A DNA stretch of 64,000 bases from an uncultured Sphingomonadaceae bacterium (GTDB taxonomy: Bacteria > Pseudomonadota > Alphaproteobacteria > Sphingomonadales > Sphingomonadaceae). A program made the translations under genes and the position numbers. This document shows, piece by piece, positions 8,885-18,361 of this stretch. The notes under the pieces were generated by a model, which did no database searches, was not told the DNA's origin, and saw only the letters and a program-made list of their open reading frames with translations. Positions within the stretch are counted from its first letter, which is position 1; every line of letters begins with the position of its first letter. The stretch covers positions 62,001-126,000 of the forward strand of contig CAIQHF010000029.1 of the NCBI GenBank assembly GCA_903871605.1, in the 5' to 3' direction.

Positions 8885-9964
8885 ATGAGCGTGATCGACA
8901 TTCCCTCGCCGGTCGAGACGGCAGCCGCCTGGCGCGGCGATCGCCTGATGGAAGGGCAGGACTGGATCTACCGCCTCTCGGACACCGAACTCGCCGAACT
9001 CGAGCAGCTCGGCGAACGCTTCATCGCCGACGATCCCGATCTGCGCACGGTGCAGGCCGAGGATTATCCGCTGGTCGCCTGTGCCGAGGCGGTCGGGGCA
9101 TGGCGCCGCGAGGTCGATTTCGGGCGCGGCTTCCTACTGGTGCGCGGGCTGCGCACGCAGCTCTATTCGGACGCGCTGTCGTCGGCGATCTATTATGTGC
9201 TCGGCCTGCACATGGGCGACCCGATCCGCCAGAACGAGATGGGCGACCTGATCGACCATGTCTATGCAACCTCGGACAAGATGATGGACGACCCGACCGC
9301 GCTCTCGTCCAAGGTGCGCGACAAGCTCGTCTATCATTCGGACAGTTCGGACATCGTCGCGCTGATGTGCCTGCGCCCCGCCAAGGCGGGGGGCACATCC
9401 TGCCTCGTCTCGGGCGCCGAGATCTACAACGAGATCCTGCGCCGCCGGCCCGATCTCGCCGGGCTGCTGCTCGAACCGTTCAACTGGGACTGGCGCCGGC
9501 AGGACCACAACGCCCCCGCCGACACCTACAGCTCGCCGATCGTCAGCGTCGAGCAGGGTGTGTTCAGCATGTATGCGGGCTCGCTCTACATCATCACCGC
9601 GCAGGACTATCCGGGCGTCCCCAAGCTCAGCGAGGACCAGCTCGAGGTGCTGCGGCTGTTCGACGAGATCACCTACGAGCCCGGCATGGCGATCGACATG
9701 GATTTCCGCCCCGGCGACATCCAGTGGCTGTCCAACTATGCCGCGCTCCACGCGCGTACCGAATTCGCGGACTATCCCGAGCCGCAGCGCAAGCGCCATT
9801 TGCTGCGGCTGTGGCTGAGCAGCAAGACCGATCGGCCGCTGGTGCCCGGCTTCGGCAAGAACGGCGTCGTCCAGCACCGCGTCGCGCCGCGCGACGGCAA
9901 GCCGGAGCATCCCGAGGGCCGCTTCCACGTCGAGATCGCGGCGGTGCCGCGGCTGCTGGGATGA
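8885..9964 (+). CDS. TauD/TfdA-family 2-oxoglutarate dioxygenase
   Basis: A 359-residue Fe(II)/2OG dioxygenase of the TauD/TfdA superfamily. The metal triad is His151-x-Asp153 in VYHSDSSD plus the distal His in ALHARTEF, with the 2OG-binding Arg in the RKRHLLRLW region. It is longer than classical TauD (about 280 residues) and clearly different from the four other TauD-like proteins of this island, resembling the branch often annotated as taurine catabolism dioxygenase or gamma-butyrobetaine-like. The ATG at 8885 has GGGAG nine bases upstream. It converges on the amidohydrolase gene seven bp downstream. Substrate unknown. Confidence 0.85.
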   Translation: MSVIDIPSPVETAAAWRGDRLMEGQDWIYRLSDTELAELEQLGERFIADDPDLRTVQAEDYPLVACAEAVGAWRREVDFGRGFLLVRGLRTQLYSDALSSAIYYVLGLHMGDPIRQNEMGDLIDHVYATSDKMMDDPTALSSKVRDKLVYHSDSSDIVALMCLRPAKAGGTSCLVSGAEIYNEILRRRPDLAGLLLEPFNWDWRRQDHNAPADTYSSPIVSVEQGVFSMYAGSLYIITAQDYPGVPKLSEDQLEVLRLFDEITYEPGMAIDMDFRPGDIQWLSNYAALHARTEFADYPEPQRKRHLLRLWLSSKTDRPLVPGFGKNGVVQHRVAPRDGKPEHPEGRFHVEIAAVPRLLG

Positions 9965-9971
9965 GGGCGGG

Positions 9972-11333
9972 CTAGACGCGCGGCAGCCCGGCGTCGCGCA
10001 GCAACCGGTGCTGCGCCTCCGCCGCTTCGCTTGCCAGCGCCGCCTCGTCGACCAGCGTGCTGCGCCCGCCGCGCACGACGAGGCGGCCATCGACGAGCAC
10101 GTCGCGCACGCTGCGTCCGTCGGTGCCCCAGACCAGTGTGAGATCGTGGCGCCCCATCGGCCGCCCCGACGGCCCGCGCGCATCGTGGACGACGAGATCG
10201 GCGCGCTTGCCGAGCTCGATCGAGCCGATGCGCTCCGCCATGCCGATCGCCTCGGCGCCGCGGATCGTCATCAGGTCGAGCCCGGTTGCCGCGGTGATCG
10301 TCGCATGGTCCATCGTCATGTCGCGCGCGAGGCCGACCGCCAGCGACGCGGCACGGTGGATATCGGGCAGGTCGCCCGCATTGACCGAATCGCAGCCGAG
10401 CGCGACCCGGCCGCCGCGCGCGATCAACGCGGCATGGCGGCCGGCGCGGGTGACACCCGTGCCAAGCCGCAGATAGGCCCAGGGGCAATAGGCGACCGCG
10501 GTACGCGTCTCGAGCAGCAACTCGGCCTCGGCCGCATCCATCCACACCGCGTGCGCGAGCAGCAGATGCGCACCGAGCACGCCGAGCCGGTCGAGATGCT
10601 GGATCGGGCGCAGCCCCGATCGCGCCTGATAGGCGACGACGTCGGCCTCGGTCGGCGACATGTGGAAGGTCAGCCGCCGTCCGTGCGATCGAGCGAGATC
10701 GGCGGCACCGGCGAGCAGCACGTCGGAGGCAAGCGCGTGGCCGACCAGCGTCACCCATCCCTCGACGAGGCCGCCCGCGGGAAAGGCATCGAGCACCGCA
10801 CGCTGGCAGGCGAGCACCTCGTCGGCGGGCGCTGCATAGGGCAGCCCGGGCTGGTCCCAGCCCCAACAGCCGACGCCGCCGCGCAGCCCGGCCCGCGCCA
10901 TCCCCGCCGCGACGCGCTCGGGATGCGCGACGGTGCCCGCCTCGATCACCGTGGTCGTGCCGTAGCGCAGGCATTCGACCGCGGTCAGCAGCGCGGACAG
11001 TTCGTCGTCTTCGGGACGCACCGCGGCGTGGAGCGGCCCCGCCCAGTCGAAGATCGCCTCCTGCGAGGGGATGCCGTCGGGGATCAGGCAGCGGACGATC
11101 GGGTCGGCGGTGAAATGCTGGTGCGCATTGATCAGGCCGGGGATGACGACGCAGCCGCTGGTGTCGAGCCGCTCGCCGGTCCACGCGCCCGCGATCGCCT
11201 CCGCCGTCCCGATCGCGACGATCGCGCCGTCGCGCACCGCGATGCCGCCGTCGGCCACGACACGGCGCTCGGAATCCTGCGTGACGACAGTCCCACCGAG
11301 CAGGAGCAGATCGGCATCCTTGTCCGAGATCAT
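9972..11333 (-). CDS. Amidohydrolase (cytosine/guanine deaminase-like)
   Basis: A 453-residue amidohydrolase with His71-x-His73 (INAHQHFTAD), third metal His in TFHMSP, a further His in LAHAVWMD and Asp in LGCDSVN. It is the most divergent of the three amidohydrolases here: the usual GTDG is GCDS. The start has GAGAGGA five bases upstream. It is the last gene of a minus-strand run (Rieske, TauD, amidohydrolase, TauD, MFS, this gene), ten bp behind the MFS gene. Likely role is deamination or hydrolysis of a heterocyclic C-N bond, inferred from family. Confidence 0.87.
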   Translation of the reverse strand: MISDKDADLLLLGGTVVTQDSERRVVADGGIAVRDGAIVAIGTAEAIAGAWTGERLDTSGCVVIPGLINAHQHFTADPIVRCLIPDGIPSQEAIFDWAGPLHAAVRPEDDELSALLTAVECLRYGTTTVIEAGTVAHPERVAAGMARAGLRGGVGCWGWDQPGLPYAAPADEVLACQRAVLDAFPAGGLVEGWVTLVGHALASDVLLAGAADLARSHGRRLTFHMSPTEADVVAYQARSGLRPIQHLDRLGVLGAHLLLAHAVWMDAAEAELLLETRTAVAYCPWAYLRLGTGVTRAGRHAALIARGGRVALGCDSVNAGDLPDIHRAASLAVGLARDMTMDHATITAATGLDLMTIRGAEAIGMAERIGSIELGKRADLVVHDARGPSGRPMGRHDLTLVWGTDGRSVRDVLVDGRLVVRGGRSTLVDEAALASEAAEAQHRLLRDAGLPRV

Positions 11334-11343
11334 GTTCGTCCTC

Positions 11344-12552
11344 TCAACCTGCGCTCGGCGACGCCATCATCTGCGTTCCCAACGCGATCGGCAGCAACAG
11401 CAGCCCCAGCCCGGCCAGCGCGGGTCCGAAGCTGCCGGCTTGGTCCGCGACCAGCCCCGCGATCCACGGCCCGACTGCGGCGGCACCCGACAGCGTCCAG
11501 ATCGTCGCGAGCCCCGTTGTCCCGCCGACATCGCCGAAATAGCGCACCAGCAGCACCGCCACCGCAAGCAGCACCACGCACGAGCCGATTCCGAAGGCCA
11601 GCGCGAATCCCCACAGCGCCCATGGCCCCTGCGCGACCGCGAGCAGCGCCATCCCGATCGCCTCGAGCGCAAGCGCCGCGGTGAGCATCCGCTTGGGCGG
11701 AACGTGGCGGGTCACAAAACCCGACGCGCCAGTCGCCACCGCACCGATCAGCCCCTGCAGCCCGAGCATCCACGCGGCATAGCCCGCCGACCAGCCACGG
11801 GCGGCGAAATGCGCGGCCGTCACGCTCTCGACGGTCACGACGCAGGCCTGCGTCACGACCAGCGCGAGCGCCATGAAGAGGAATGGCGGTGCGGTCACGA
11901 TCGCCCAGAAGCGCGGCGCGGGCATCGCTGCGGGCGCGTCATCCGCGGGCGCGGGCGCCTCGCGCAGCAGCCACGCGCACGCGCCCGCGATCGCCAGCGC
12001 AGTGAGCGCCATTCCCCGCCAGTAGAAGGGCCAGCCGCCGATGCCCGCGCACATCGCCTGCGCGACGGGCGGGCCGATCGCGTTGCCGAACATGCCGATC
12101 ATCAGATAGAGCCCGATCATCCGCGGCGCGCGCGCGCCCGACCATCCGGCGATCAGATAGATTCCGGGCGTGTTGGCGGACAGCGAGAAGCCGACACCGG
12201 CAAGCGCCGTCGCTGCGTATATGGTGGTCAGGTCGCGCGTCATCGAGGCGAGCAGAAAGGCGACGCCGAGCACGACACCGCCGAGCGCCAGCGTCCAGCG
12301 CGCGCCGATCCGCCGCATCACGAAGACCGGCATCGGCGCGCCGATGCACGCGCCCACCACCACCATCGTGAACGCAGCCCCGGCCTGCGCCGCGCTCCAG
12401 TGCAGCGTGCCCGCCATCGCGAACAGCGAGATGCCGAGCGAGGCGAAGACGGTGCCCTGCGCGAACACCATCAGTGCCGAGGTCACCGCGAGCACGACCC
12501 ATTCGCGCGCCGACGCGGTGATGGTCGGTGGCCGGATCGCCGCCGACGTCAA
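11344..12552 (-). CDS. MFS transporter
   Basis: A 402-residue major facilitator with about twelve transmembrane segments. The only upstream start that keeps the first helix is a TTG at 12552, which overlaps the stop of the preceding TauD gene (TTGA), an arrangement that suggests translational coupling. The next internal ATG would lose the first membrane segment. It sits between a TauD dioxygenase and an amidohydrolase and so probably moves a substrate or intermediate of that branch. Confidence 0.85.
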   Translation of the reverse strand: MTSAAIRPPTITASAREWVVLAVTSALMVFAQGTVFASLGISLFAMAGTLHWSAAQAGAAFTMVVVGACIGAPMPVFVMRRIGARWTLALGGVVLGVAFLLASMTRDLTTIYAATALAGVGFSLSANTPGIYLIAGWSGARAPRMIGLYLMIGMFGNAIGPPVAQAMCAGIGGWPFYWRGMALTALAIAGACAWLLREAPAPADDAPAAMPAPRFWAIVTAPPFLFMALALVVTQACVVTVESVTAAHFAARGWSAGYAAWMLGLQGLIGAVATGASGFVTRHVPPKRMLTAALALEAIGMALLAVAQGPWALWGFALAFGIGSCVVLLAVAVLLVRYFGDVGGTTGLATIWTLSGAAAVGPWIAGLVADQAGSFGPALAGLGLLLLPIALGTQMMASPSAG

Positions 12553-13364
12553 TGCGGGGTGTCGCCGAGCACCTGGACGCGGAATCCGGATCGCGTGTTG
12601 GGAAAATAATCCCAGATCGCCGAATGCTGCGCGCAGCGATTATCCCAGAAGGCGATCGAATGCGGTTGCCAGGCGAAGCGGCACTGGAACATCGGATGCT
12701 GGACGTGGACGAACAGATAAGCGAGCAGCGCGTCGCTCTCGGCGGCGGGGATTCCCTCGATCGCGGTGGTGAAGCCCTTGTTGACGTAGATGCACTTGCG
12801 GCCGGTCACCGGATGCGTGCGGATCACCGGATGCGAATGGCGCGGCAGCTTCATCCCCTCGGGGGTGATGCCGCCGAAGCCGACCGCCGAGTCGTGCATC
12901 GCGGTCAGCCCATCGAGATGCGCCTTCATCCGATCGGACAGCGCGTCATAGGCGGCATACATGTTCGAGAAGACCGTATCGCCGCCATAGGGCGGCACGG
13001 TGTGCATGTAGAGGATCGAACCCAGCGGCGGCTCGGCGTCGCAGCTCATGTCCGAATGCCAGTCCTCGCCCGCGACGAAGGTCGAATCCTTGTCGGCGTG
13101 GATGATCGTAACCTCGGGATGGCCGGGCACGCGCCACGGCGCGGTGCTTTCGGCGATGTGGATCCCGCCGAAATAATTGGCGAAACGCTTGTGATCCTCA
13201 TGGCTGATCGGCTGGTCGCGGAAGAAGATGCAGACCCGATCGGCAAGCGCGGTGTGAAGCTCGTCGACCTGTTGGTTGGACAGCGGCCTGGTCAGGTCGA
13301 CGCCCGAAATCACGCCGCCGATCGTCGGCGTCAGCGGGGTTACCTGAATCGATTCATAGGTCAC
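12549..13364 (-). CDS. TauD-type 2-oxoglutarate dioxygenase (paralogue A1)
   Basis: A 271-residue TauD/TfdA dioxygenase. Iron ligands His103-x-Asp105 (DWHSDM) and distal His247 (CAQHSAIW), with Arg262 near the C-terminus for 2-oxoglutarate. The start is GTG at 13364 with GGAG nine bases upstream; its paralogue at 23357-24172 has ATG at the same codon. By direct comparison the two differ at about 42 of 271 positions without any gap, so they arose by recent duplication. The 4-bp overlap with the MFS gene indicates co-translation. Substrate unknown; the family oxidises sulfonates, aryloxyacids and small amines. Confidence 0.88.
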   Translation of the reverse strand: MTYESIQVTPLTPTIGGVISGVDLTRPLSNQQVDELHTALADRVCIFFRDQPISHEDHKRFANYFGGIHIAESTAPWRVPGHPEVTIIHADKDSTFVAGEDWHSDMSCDAEPPLGSILYMHTVPPYGGDTVFSNMYAAYDALSDRMKAHLDGLTAMHDSAVGFGGITPEGMKLPRHSHPVIRTHPVTGRKCIYVNKGFTTAIEGIPAAESDALLAYLFVHVQHPMFQCRFAWQPHSIAFWDNRCAQHSAIWDYFPNTRSGFRVQVLGDTPH

Positions 13365-13386
13365 GGTCGGTTACTCCAAAAAGGAT

Positions 13387-14763
13387 CTAGCTGATCGGCC
13401 ACGCGCTCATCGTCGGCAGGCCCGAGCGCCGGACGAGCCCGTCCGCCGCGACCTGCGCCGCGGCATAGAGCGCGTCCTCGTCGATCGTGGTGCAGCGATA
13501 ATCGTCGACCACGCGCACGCCGTCGACCCACACGCTGTGGACGCCGCGCCCGTCCGCGGACCAGACCAGCTGGTTGACCGCATTGTGCAGCGGCCGCCAT
13601 TCGGGACGATCGGCGTCGTGCAGCACGATGTCCGCCTTCATGCCGACCGCGAGTTGGCCGATCTCGTCCTGCAGCCCCATGGCGCGCGCGCCGTTGACCG
13701 TTGCCATCTCTATCGCCCGGTGCGCGGGGAAAAGCGATGTGTCGCGGCGCGCATCCTTGAACAGCCCCGCCATCAGCGTCGCGACCTTCATCATGTCGTG
13801 ATTGTCGCCGCCGTCGGTGCCGAGCACGAGGTTGACGCCGGCCGCCGCCATCTCGGGAAACATCCCGACCCGGCTCGACCCGTAACCGCCCTTGAGCGCT
13901 GCGCCGGGGCAATGGACGACATTGCTCCCCGTCTCGGCCAGAAGCGCCACCTCGGACGCATCGGTGTGGACCATATGGACGAGGCTGACATTGGGCCCGA
14001 GCACGCCGAGCGAGGCGAGATGCTCGACCGGCCGCCTTCCGGTGTTGGCGAGATACCAGTCGGGATCATTCTGCACCGGACTCATATGCGCCGAGATGCC
14101 GGCGCCATGCGAATCCGCCAGCGCCTTGGCGCCCTGCCACAGCGCGTCGGTATTGGTGTTGTGGCCGATCAGCAGCGGCCAGGCCGCGATCAGGCGTCCG
14201 TCGGCGGGATAGCGCGCCAGCGCCGCCTCGAGCGCCCGCAAGGCCTTGTCGGTGAGCGCGGTCTGGTCGTCGCCGGGGGAGAAGGCGCGGTCCTGCGCCC
14301 AGGTGCCGACACGGCCGCGGATGCCGGTATCGGCAATCGCGTCGGTGACCGCCTCGAAGGCGAGCAGCGTCCCCGCCTCGAGGAAGCAGGTCGTGCCCGT
14401 CTTGAGCATGGACAGCACCGCAAGCCGCGCGGCGATCGCCTGGTCGGCAGGGCTGTTGCCCTCGTAGAGCGGGATCACCCAGCGCATCAGCGCCTCGTCG
14501 AACGGCAGCGCCTCGGGCATGAAGCCCTTGAGCAGCGTCTCGGTGAGATGGACATGACCGTTGACGAAGCCCGGCGTCGCGACGAAGCGACGGCCGTCGA
14601 TCGTGTCGCGCGCAGTATACTCCGCCGCGATGTCGGCGCGCTTGCCGATCGCGACGATGCGGTCGCCCCGGATCGCGATCGCGCCGTCGGTGATCACCCG
14701 GCGCTCGGTGTCCACCGTGATGATCGTGGCGCCGGCAATCAGCGTGTCGACGTCCATGCGCAT
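13387..14763 (-). CDS. Amidohydrolase, paralogue of 3298-4707
   Basis: A 458-residue amidohydrolase with His70-x-His72 (NGHVHLTE), SAHMSP, LVHMVH and LGTDGGD metal/catalytic motifs. I placed the start at ATG 14763, which has AAAGGA six bases upstream. The longer ATG at 14784 lies inside an intergenic repeat and has no ribosome site, and ATG 14757 is also possible. The C-terminal segment shared word for word with the amidohydrolase at 3298-4707 marks them as paralogues. It is encoded between two TauD genes, 22 bp before the downstream TauD start. Confidence 0.87.
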   Translation of the reverse strand: MRMDVDTLIAGATIITVDTERRVITDGAIAIRGDRIVAIGKRADIAAEYTARDTIDGRRFVATPGFVNGHVHLTETLLKGFMPEALPFDEALMRWVIPLYEGNSPADQAIAARLAVLSMLKTGTTCFLEAGTLLAFEAVTDAIADTGIRGRVGTWAQDRAFSPGDDQTALTDKALRALEAALARYPADGRLIAAWPLLIGHNTNTDALWQGAKALADSHGAGISAHMSPVQNDPDWYLANTGRRPVEHLASLGVLGPNVSLVHMVHTDASEVALLAETGSNVVHCPGAALKGGYGSSRVGMFPEMAAAGVNLVLGTDGGDNHDMMKVATLMAGLFKDARRDTSLFPAHRAIEMATVNGARAMGLQDEIGQLAVGMKADIVLHDADRPEWRPLHNAVNQLVWSADGRGVHSVWVDGVRVVDDYRCTTIDEDALYAAAQVAADGLVRRSGLPTMSAWPIS

Positions 14764-14780
14764 CCCCAATCCTTTTCTCG

Positions 14781-14863
14781 TCATGCCGGACCTGATCCGG
14801 CATCCAGAGCGGCAAGCGACGCCGCTCGTAACCCTGGATCCCGGATCACGTCCGGGATGACGA
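14781..14863. repeat. Paired intergenic palindromic repeat
   Basis: Two arms of about 29 bases, TCATGCCGGACCTGATCC at the left and the reverse-oriented GGATCACGTCCGGGATGACG at the right, can fold into a long hairpin. The sequence type (CCGGAC-TGATCCGG-ATCC) is the dispersed palindrome found between genes in many sphingomonads and related alphaproteobacteria. It separates the upstream TauD gene from the amidohydrolase gene and may attenuate or stabilise the transcript. Confidence 0.7.
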
Positions 14864-14933
14864 TGGATTTTGACCGTCTAGGGCCGACCGTCGCCCTCAC
14901 GCTTGCACCAGCGCGGCGCTTTTGTTGATCGGC

Positions 14934-15758
14934 TCAGACCGGCCGCTCGCCGCGCACCCATGTGCGGTGGACGAGTCGCTGGTAGCGCGCGACGTCGAAG
15001 CGCGTCCCGGTGTGGAGCGTGCAGCGATTGTCCCAGATCAGCAGATCGCCGACGCGCCATTTGTGGCGGAAGACGAAGCGCTCCTGCGTGACATAGGCGG
15101 CAAGCTCTTCGAGCAACGCCAGCGCCTCGCCCGTGTCCATGCCCTCGATCCCGGCGGTGGTGCCGGTGCTGATCCACAGCGCCTCGCGCCCGTCGGCGGG
15201 ATGACGGCGCACCATCGGGTGGAGGACGTCGGGAATGCTGTCGTCGTCGGGATCGAGCGCTATCCCCTTGAGCGCCATCAGCGACCGCCAACTGTGCCGG
15301 ACCTGCATGCCGTCGAGCACCGCCTTGCGGTCGTCGGGCAGCGCGTTCCAGGCCGCGCAGAGATCGGCGAGCAGCGTGTCCGATCCTTCGTCGGGCACCT
15401 CGAGCGCGAGCAGCATCGTGCACATCGCGGGCCGCTCGAGATAGGAGGCATCGGTATGCCAGCCCTGCCCTGCGTCGACGTCTCCGATCTTGCGACCGTC
15501 CTCCATCCGGTTGGACAGCACATAGACTTCGGGAAGCCCGGGAATGGTATATTCGAGCCGCTGGTTGGTCTCAGGCTCGCCGAACGCGCGCGTGAATGCG
15601 AGCTGCGCCTCGGGCGTGAGGCGCTGGTCGCGGATGACGAGCACGCCGTGGAAGTTGAACAGCTCGACGATCGCGGCGTGCAGCGCGGGGCCGCCGGCGG
15701 CAAGATCGATGCCGCTGATCTCGAGTCCGAAACCGCCCGCGAGCGCGCGCGTCCGCAT
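14934..15758 (-). CDS. TauD/TfdA-type dioxygenase (paralogue B1)
   Basis: A 274-residue TauD/TfdA dioxygenase: His101-x-Asp103 in GWHTDAS, distal His in NRCTLHTGT. It pairs with the protein at 24205-25062, sharing the WDNRCTLHTGT core and the RHKWR-GD region. The start is uncertain: ATG 15758 lies two bases after the stop of the upstream Rieske gene, GTG 15764 overlaps it as GTGA, and an ATG at 15821 would overlap it by 61 bp. Direct abutment to the Rieske gene suggests coupled expression. Substrate unknown. Confidence 0.85.
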   Translation of the reverse strand: MRTRALAGGFGLEISGIDLAAGGPALHAAIVELFNFHGVLVIRDQRLTPEAQLAFTRAFGEPETNQRLEYTIPGLPEVYVLSNRMEDGRKIGDVDAGQGWHTDASYLERPAMCTMLLALEVPDEGSDTLLADLCAAWNALPDDRKAVLDGMQVRHSWRSLMALKGIALDPDDDSIPDVLHPMVRRHPADGREALWISTGTTAGIEGMDTGEALALLEELAAYVTQERFVFRHKWRVGDLLIWDNRCTLHTGTRFDVARYQRLVHRTWVRGERPV

Positions 15759-15760
15759 CG

Positions 15761-16990
15761 TCACGAGTCGCTGGCCCAGCGATAGGCGCCCGCGATCGGG
15801 ATTAGCGGGCATGGCGTCCACGCCTTGGGCTCACGCCCGTCCGCGATCGCATCGAGTTCGCGCGCCATCAGCCGGCGCAGCATGACGACGCCCGCGTCGG
15901 TGCGACCGAGATGCTCGGCATGGCGATCGGCGATCGTCCCCTGCCCGCCCTGCGCCAGCGAATCCTCGATCTCGACGAGCATCGGATGGTCCTTGACGTC
16001 CGCGGTGGTGCGCAGCCCGTTGGCGAGAATGTCGCCGGCCACCTCGGCCGGGGTCGGCGAGGCGGCCATCAGCGCGAGCATCTCGGCATAATGGCGCAGA
16101 TAATCGTCGCGCTCGCTCGCCTCGAGCGGCACCAGCTGGGTGAGATAGGCGATGTGCGAATGGTCATCGACGGGGACGTGGATCAAATAGGTCGGGCGCA
16201 CCTGCGGACCGTTGTCGCGCCCCGCCTGGCCGTTGAAGGTCGGGATCAGCAGCTGGACCGTCGCGGGCATCAGCAGGATCGCGGTGTTGGTCTCGCCGTC
16301 GCCAATGTCCATCGTGCGGCGCACGCCGTAATCGAGCTCCTCATTCTTTTCGGAGGCGATCGCGGCATCATAATCGATCTCGTGCAGCCCGCCCGCGCGG
16401 TGCGTGAAGCTCGCGTGGAATGGATCCCAGTCATTCTCCCAGCCCTGGAACCAGTTGACCGGGAGCAGCGTGGCGTAAACCTCGATGATGCCTTCGCCCT
16501 CGAAGGCGGGATAGGGCGGAAAGGCCGGCGCCTCGCCTTCGCCGAAATAGGCATAGACCAGCCCGAGAAATTCGCGCGTCGGATAGGCGCCGGTGCGCAT
16601 GCCGCCGCCCGACTTGCCCTTCTCGCCCGGCCGCTCGGTGCACAGCCCGTCGCCGCGGAATTTCCAGCCATGATAGAGGCAGCGTATCTCGTCGCCCTCG
16701 ACATAGCCGACCGACAGCTGCGTGCCGCGATGCGGACAATGATGGTCGACGACGAACGCCTCGCCCGATGCGCCGCGGTACAGCGTGTAGCGCGCGTTCA
16801 TGACGGTGATCGGCTTGGCCTTGCCCGCCGGGATGTCGACCGAGCGCGACACCGGCTGCCAGAAGCGACGGAGATAATCGCCGACAACGCGGCCCGGGCC
16901 GGTGAAGGGAAATTCGTCGAGATAACGGCCGACGGGATCGCGTGATGACCGTGCCGCGTGCGCAGGCGTCGGTTCGAGAACGGTGCTCAC
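15761..16990 (-). CDS. Rieske oxygenase alpha subunit
   Basis: A 409-residue ring-hydroxylating oxygenase. The Rieske [2Fe-2S] ligands are Cys85-x-His87 and Cys104-x2-His107 (CPHRGTQ, CLYHGWKF). The mononuclear iron motif is in WENDWDPFHASFTHR. The start is GTG 16990 with AGGGGG eight bases upstream; earlier ATGs at 17017 and 17110 lack a ribosome site. It heads the minus-strand operon with TauD-B1, an amidohydrolase, TauD-A1, MFS and another amidohydrolase. Family relatives demethylate or hydroxylate aromatic and heterocyclic rings (phthalate, vanillate, caffeine). Its reductase partner is not in the window. Confidence 0.9.
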   Translation of the reverse strand: MSTVLEPTPAHAARSSRDPVGRYLDEFPFTGPGRVVGDYLRRFWQPVSRSVDIPAGKAKPITVMNARYTLYRGASGEAFVVDHHCPHRGTQLSVGYVEGDEIRCLYHGWKFRGDGLCTERPGEKGKSGGGMRTGAYPTREFLGLVYAYFGEGEAPAFPPYPAFEGEGIIEVYATLLPVNWFQGWENDWDPFHASFTHRAGGLHEIDYDAAIASEKNEELDYGVRRTMDIGDGETNTAILLMPATVQLLIPTFNGQAGRDNGPQVRPTYLIHVPVDDHSHIAYLTQLVPLEASERDDYLRHYAEMLALMAASPTPAEVAGDILANGLRTTADVKDHPMLVEIEDSLAQGGQGTIADRHAEHLGRTDAGVVMLRRLMARELDAIADGREPKAWTPCPLIPIAGAYRWASDS

Positions 16991-17172
16991 CGGATCATCC
17001 CCCTGCAACGGCTGCATGGCGCCGCCACCGCTCCGATAGCAGAAGACGCCCGAACGCGGCGACCGTCTTGACGGGCCGCGTAGAATTTGTTGGCGCAAAG
17101 CATCGTGCATTGTGCCCGATAGTTTCTTGTCGGATAGTCCAAGCCGGCAGCGGCGCCGAGGGGATCATCGCG

Positions 17173-18336
17173 ATGACGAAGATGTTCGATTTGGCTCGGA
17201 TCGACGCCGCAGCGGAAGCGCTCGGCCGTCCGATCGCCGAGGCCGAGGGCCTGCCTGGCGCCTTCTACGGCGCCGATTTCTACGCGCTCGAGCAGCAGCG
17301 CCTGTTCCCGACCAGCTGGTGCGCGGTCGCGGTAGGTCAGGCCATTCCCAATCCCGGCGACATGCTGCCGATCGACGTCGCGGGCTGGCCGATCCTTATC
17401 GTGCGCAATCGCGACGGCGGGATCGCCGCGTTTCACAATATCTGCCGCCATCGCGGCATCCGCCTCGTCGCCGGAGCCTGCAATACACCGCGCATCCGCT
17501 GCCCGTGGCACAGCTGGACCTACGGACTCGACGGCGCGCTGCTTGCGACGCCCGAACTCGGCGGTGCCGGCGTCAGCCAGGTCGAGGGGTTTGACAAGGC
17601 GTCGCTGGGGCTGAAACCGATCCCGGTCGGCCGCTGGCTCGACCTCGTATTCGTCAACATCGACGGCATGGCGCCGCCCTTCGCCGACTATATCGCGCCG
17701 GTCGAAGCGCTGTTCGCCGACCATGATCTTGCCGATCTGCGCTACGGCATGCCAATCGTCGACGAATATGCCGGCAATTGGAAGATAGCGATGGAGGGCG
17801 GGATCGAGGATTATCACCTCACCTTCGCGCATCCCGAGCTCGAGGCGCACCTGTTCCGCAACAGCACGCCCTGCGTGGCGCTCGGCAGCTATACCGGCGT
17901 CGCGACCGAGGTCGCCGCTGAAGGCGCCGCCCCCGACCAGCTCGCCTGGACCGCGCGGCTGCCCCCGCTCAAGACGCGCGCCGGGGCCCCGCTCCCCTAT
18001 CTTCACGCGCTGACGATCTTCCCGACGGGCACGATCCTGATCGCCGCCGACCATGTCATGCTGGGCACGCTGCTGCCCGACGGGCCGACGCGCACCCGCG
18101 TCGACATCCATCTCTATTTCGACGGCGAGGCGGCGAGCGATCCGGCGCTCGCCGACGCGCGCACGGGGACGCTGGCGATGTGGCATACCGTGCTGCCGCA
18201 GGACATGCCGTTCATCGCGGCCGCGCAGGCGGCGGCGGGGGTCCGCGACGCCGCCGGGATCGCGACGCGCTTCTCGCCCTATTGGGAGGCGGGCGTGCGC
18301 GGCTTCCAGCAGATGGTGCTCGACGCGGTACGCTGA
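17173..18336 (+). CDS. Rieske oxygenase alpha subunit
   Basis: A 387-residue aromatic-ring-hydroxylating oxygenase with Rieske ligands Cys91-x-His93 and Cys110-x2-His113 (CRHRGIRL, CPWHSWTY) and the SRPBCC catalytic domain with the mononuclear iron motif EDYHLTFAHPE. The ATG at 17173 has GAGGGG nine bases upstream. A longer frame from 16942 would run into the divergent Rieske gene and is not supported. It is divergent from the Rieske gene at 15761-16990, and a single 182-bp region controls both. It converges on the MarR-type gene. Confidence 0.88.
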   Translation: MTKMFDLARIDAAAEALGRPIAEAEGLPGAFYGADFYALEQQRLFPTSWCAVAVGQAIPNPGDMLPIDVAGWPILIVRNRDGGIAAFHNICRHRGIRLVAGACNTPRIRCPWHSWTYGLDGALLATPELGGAGVSQVEGFDKASLGLKPIPVGRWLDLVFVNIDGMAPPFADYIAPVEALFADHDLADLRYGMPIVDEYAGNWKIAMEGGIEDYHLTFAHPELEAHLFRNSTPCVALGSYTGVATEVAAEGAAPDQLAWTARLPPLKTRAGAPLPYLHALTIFPTGTILIAADHVMLGTLLPDGPTRTRVDIHLYFDGEAASDPALADARTGTLAMWHTVLPQDMPFIAAAQAAAGVRDAAGIATRFSPYWEAGVRGFQQMVLDAVR

Positions 18337-18361
18337 CGCCGCGCCCGTCGCGGACACAGAC

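Noticed and set aside
14764-14784. Upstream start of the amidohydrolase at 14784
   Set aside because: That ATG lies inside a dispersed palindromic repeat and has no ribosome site; ATG 14763 with AAAGGA is better.
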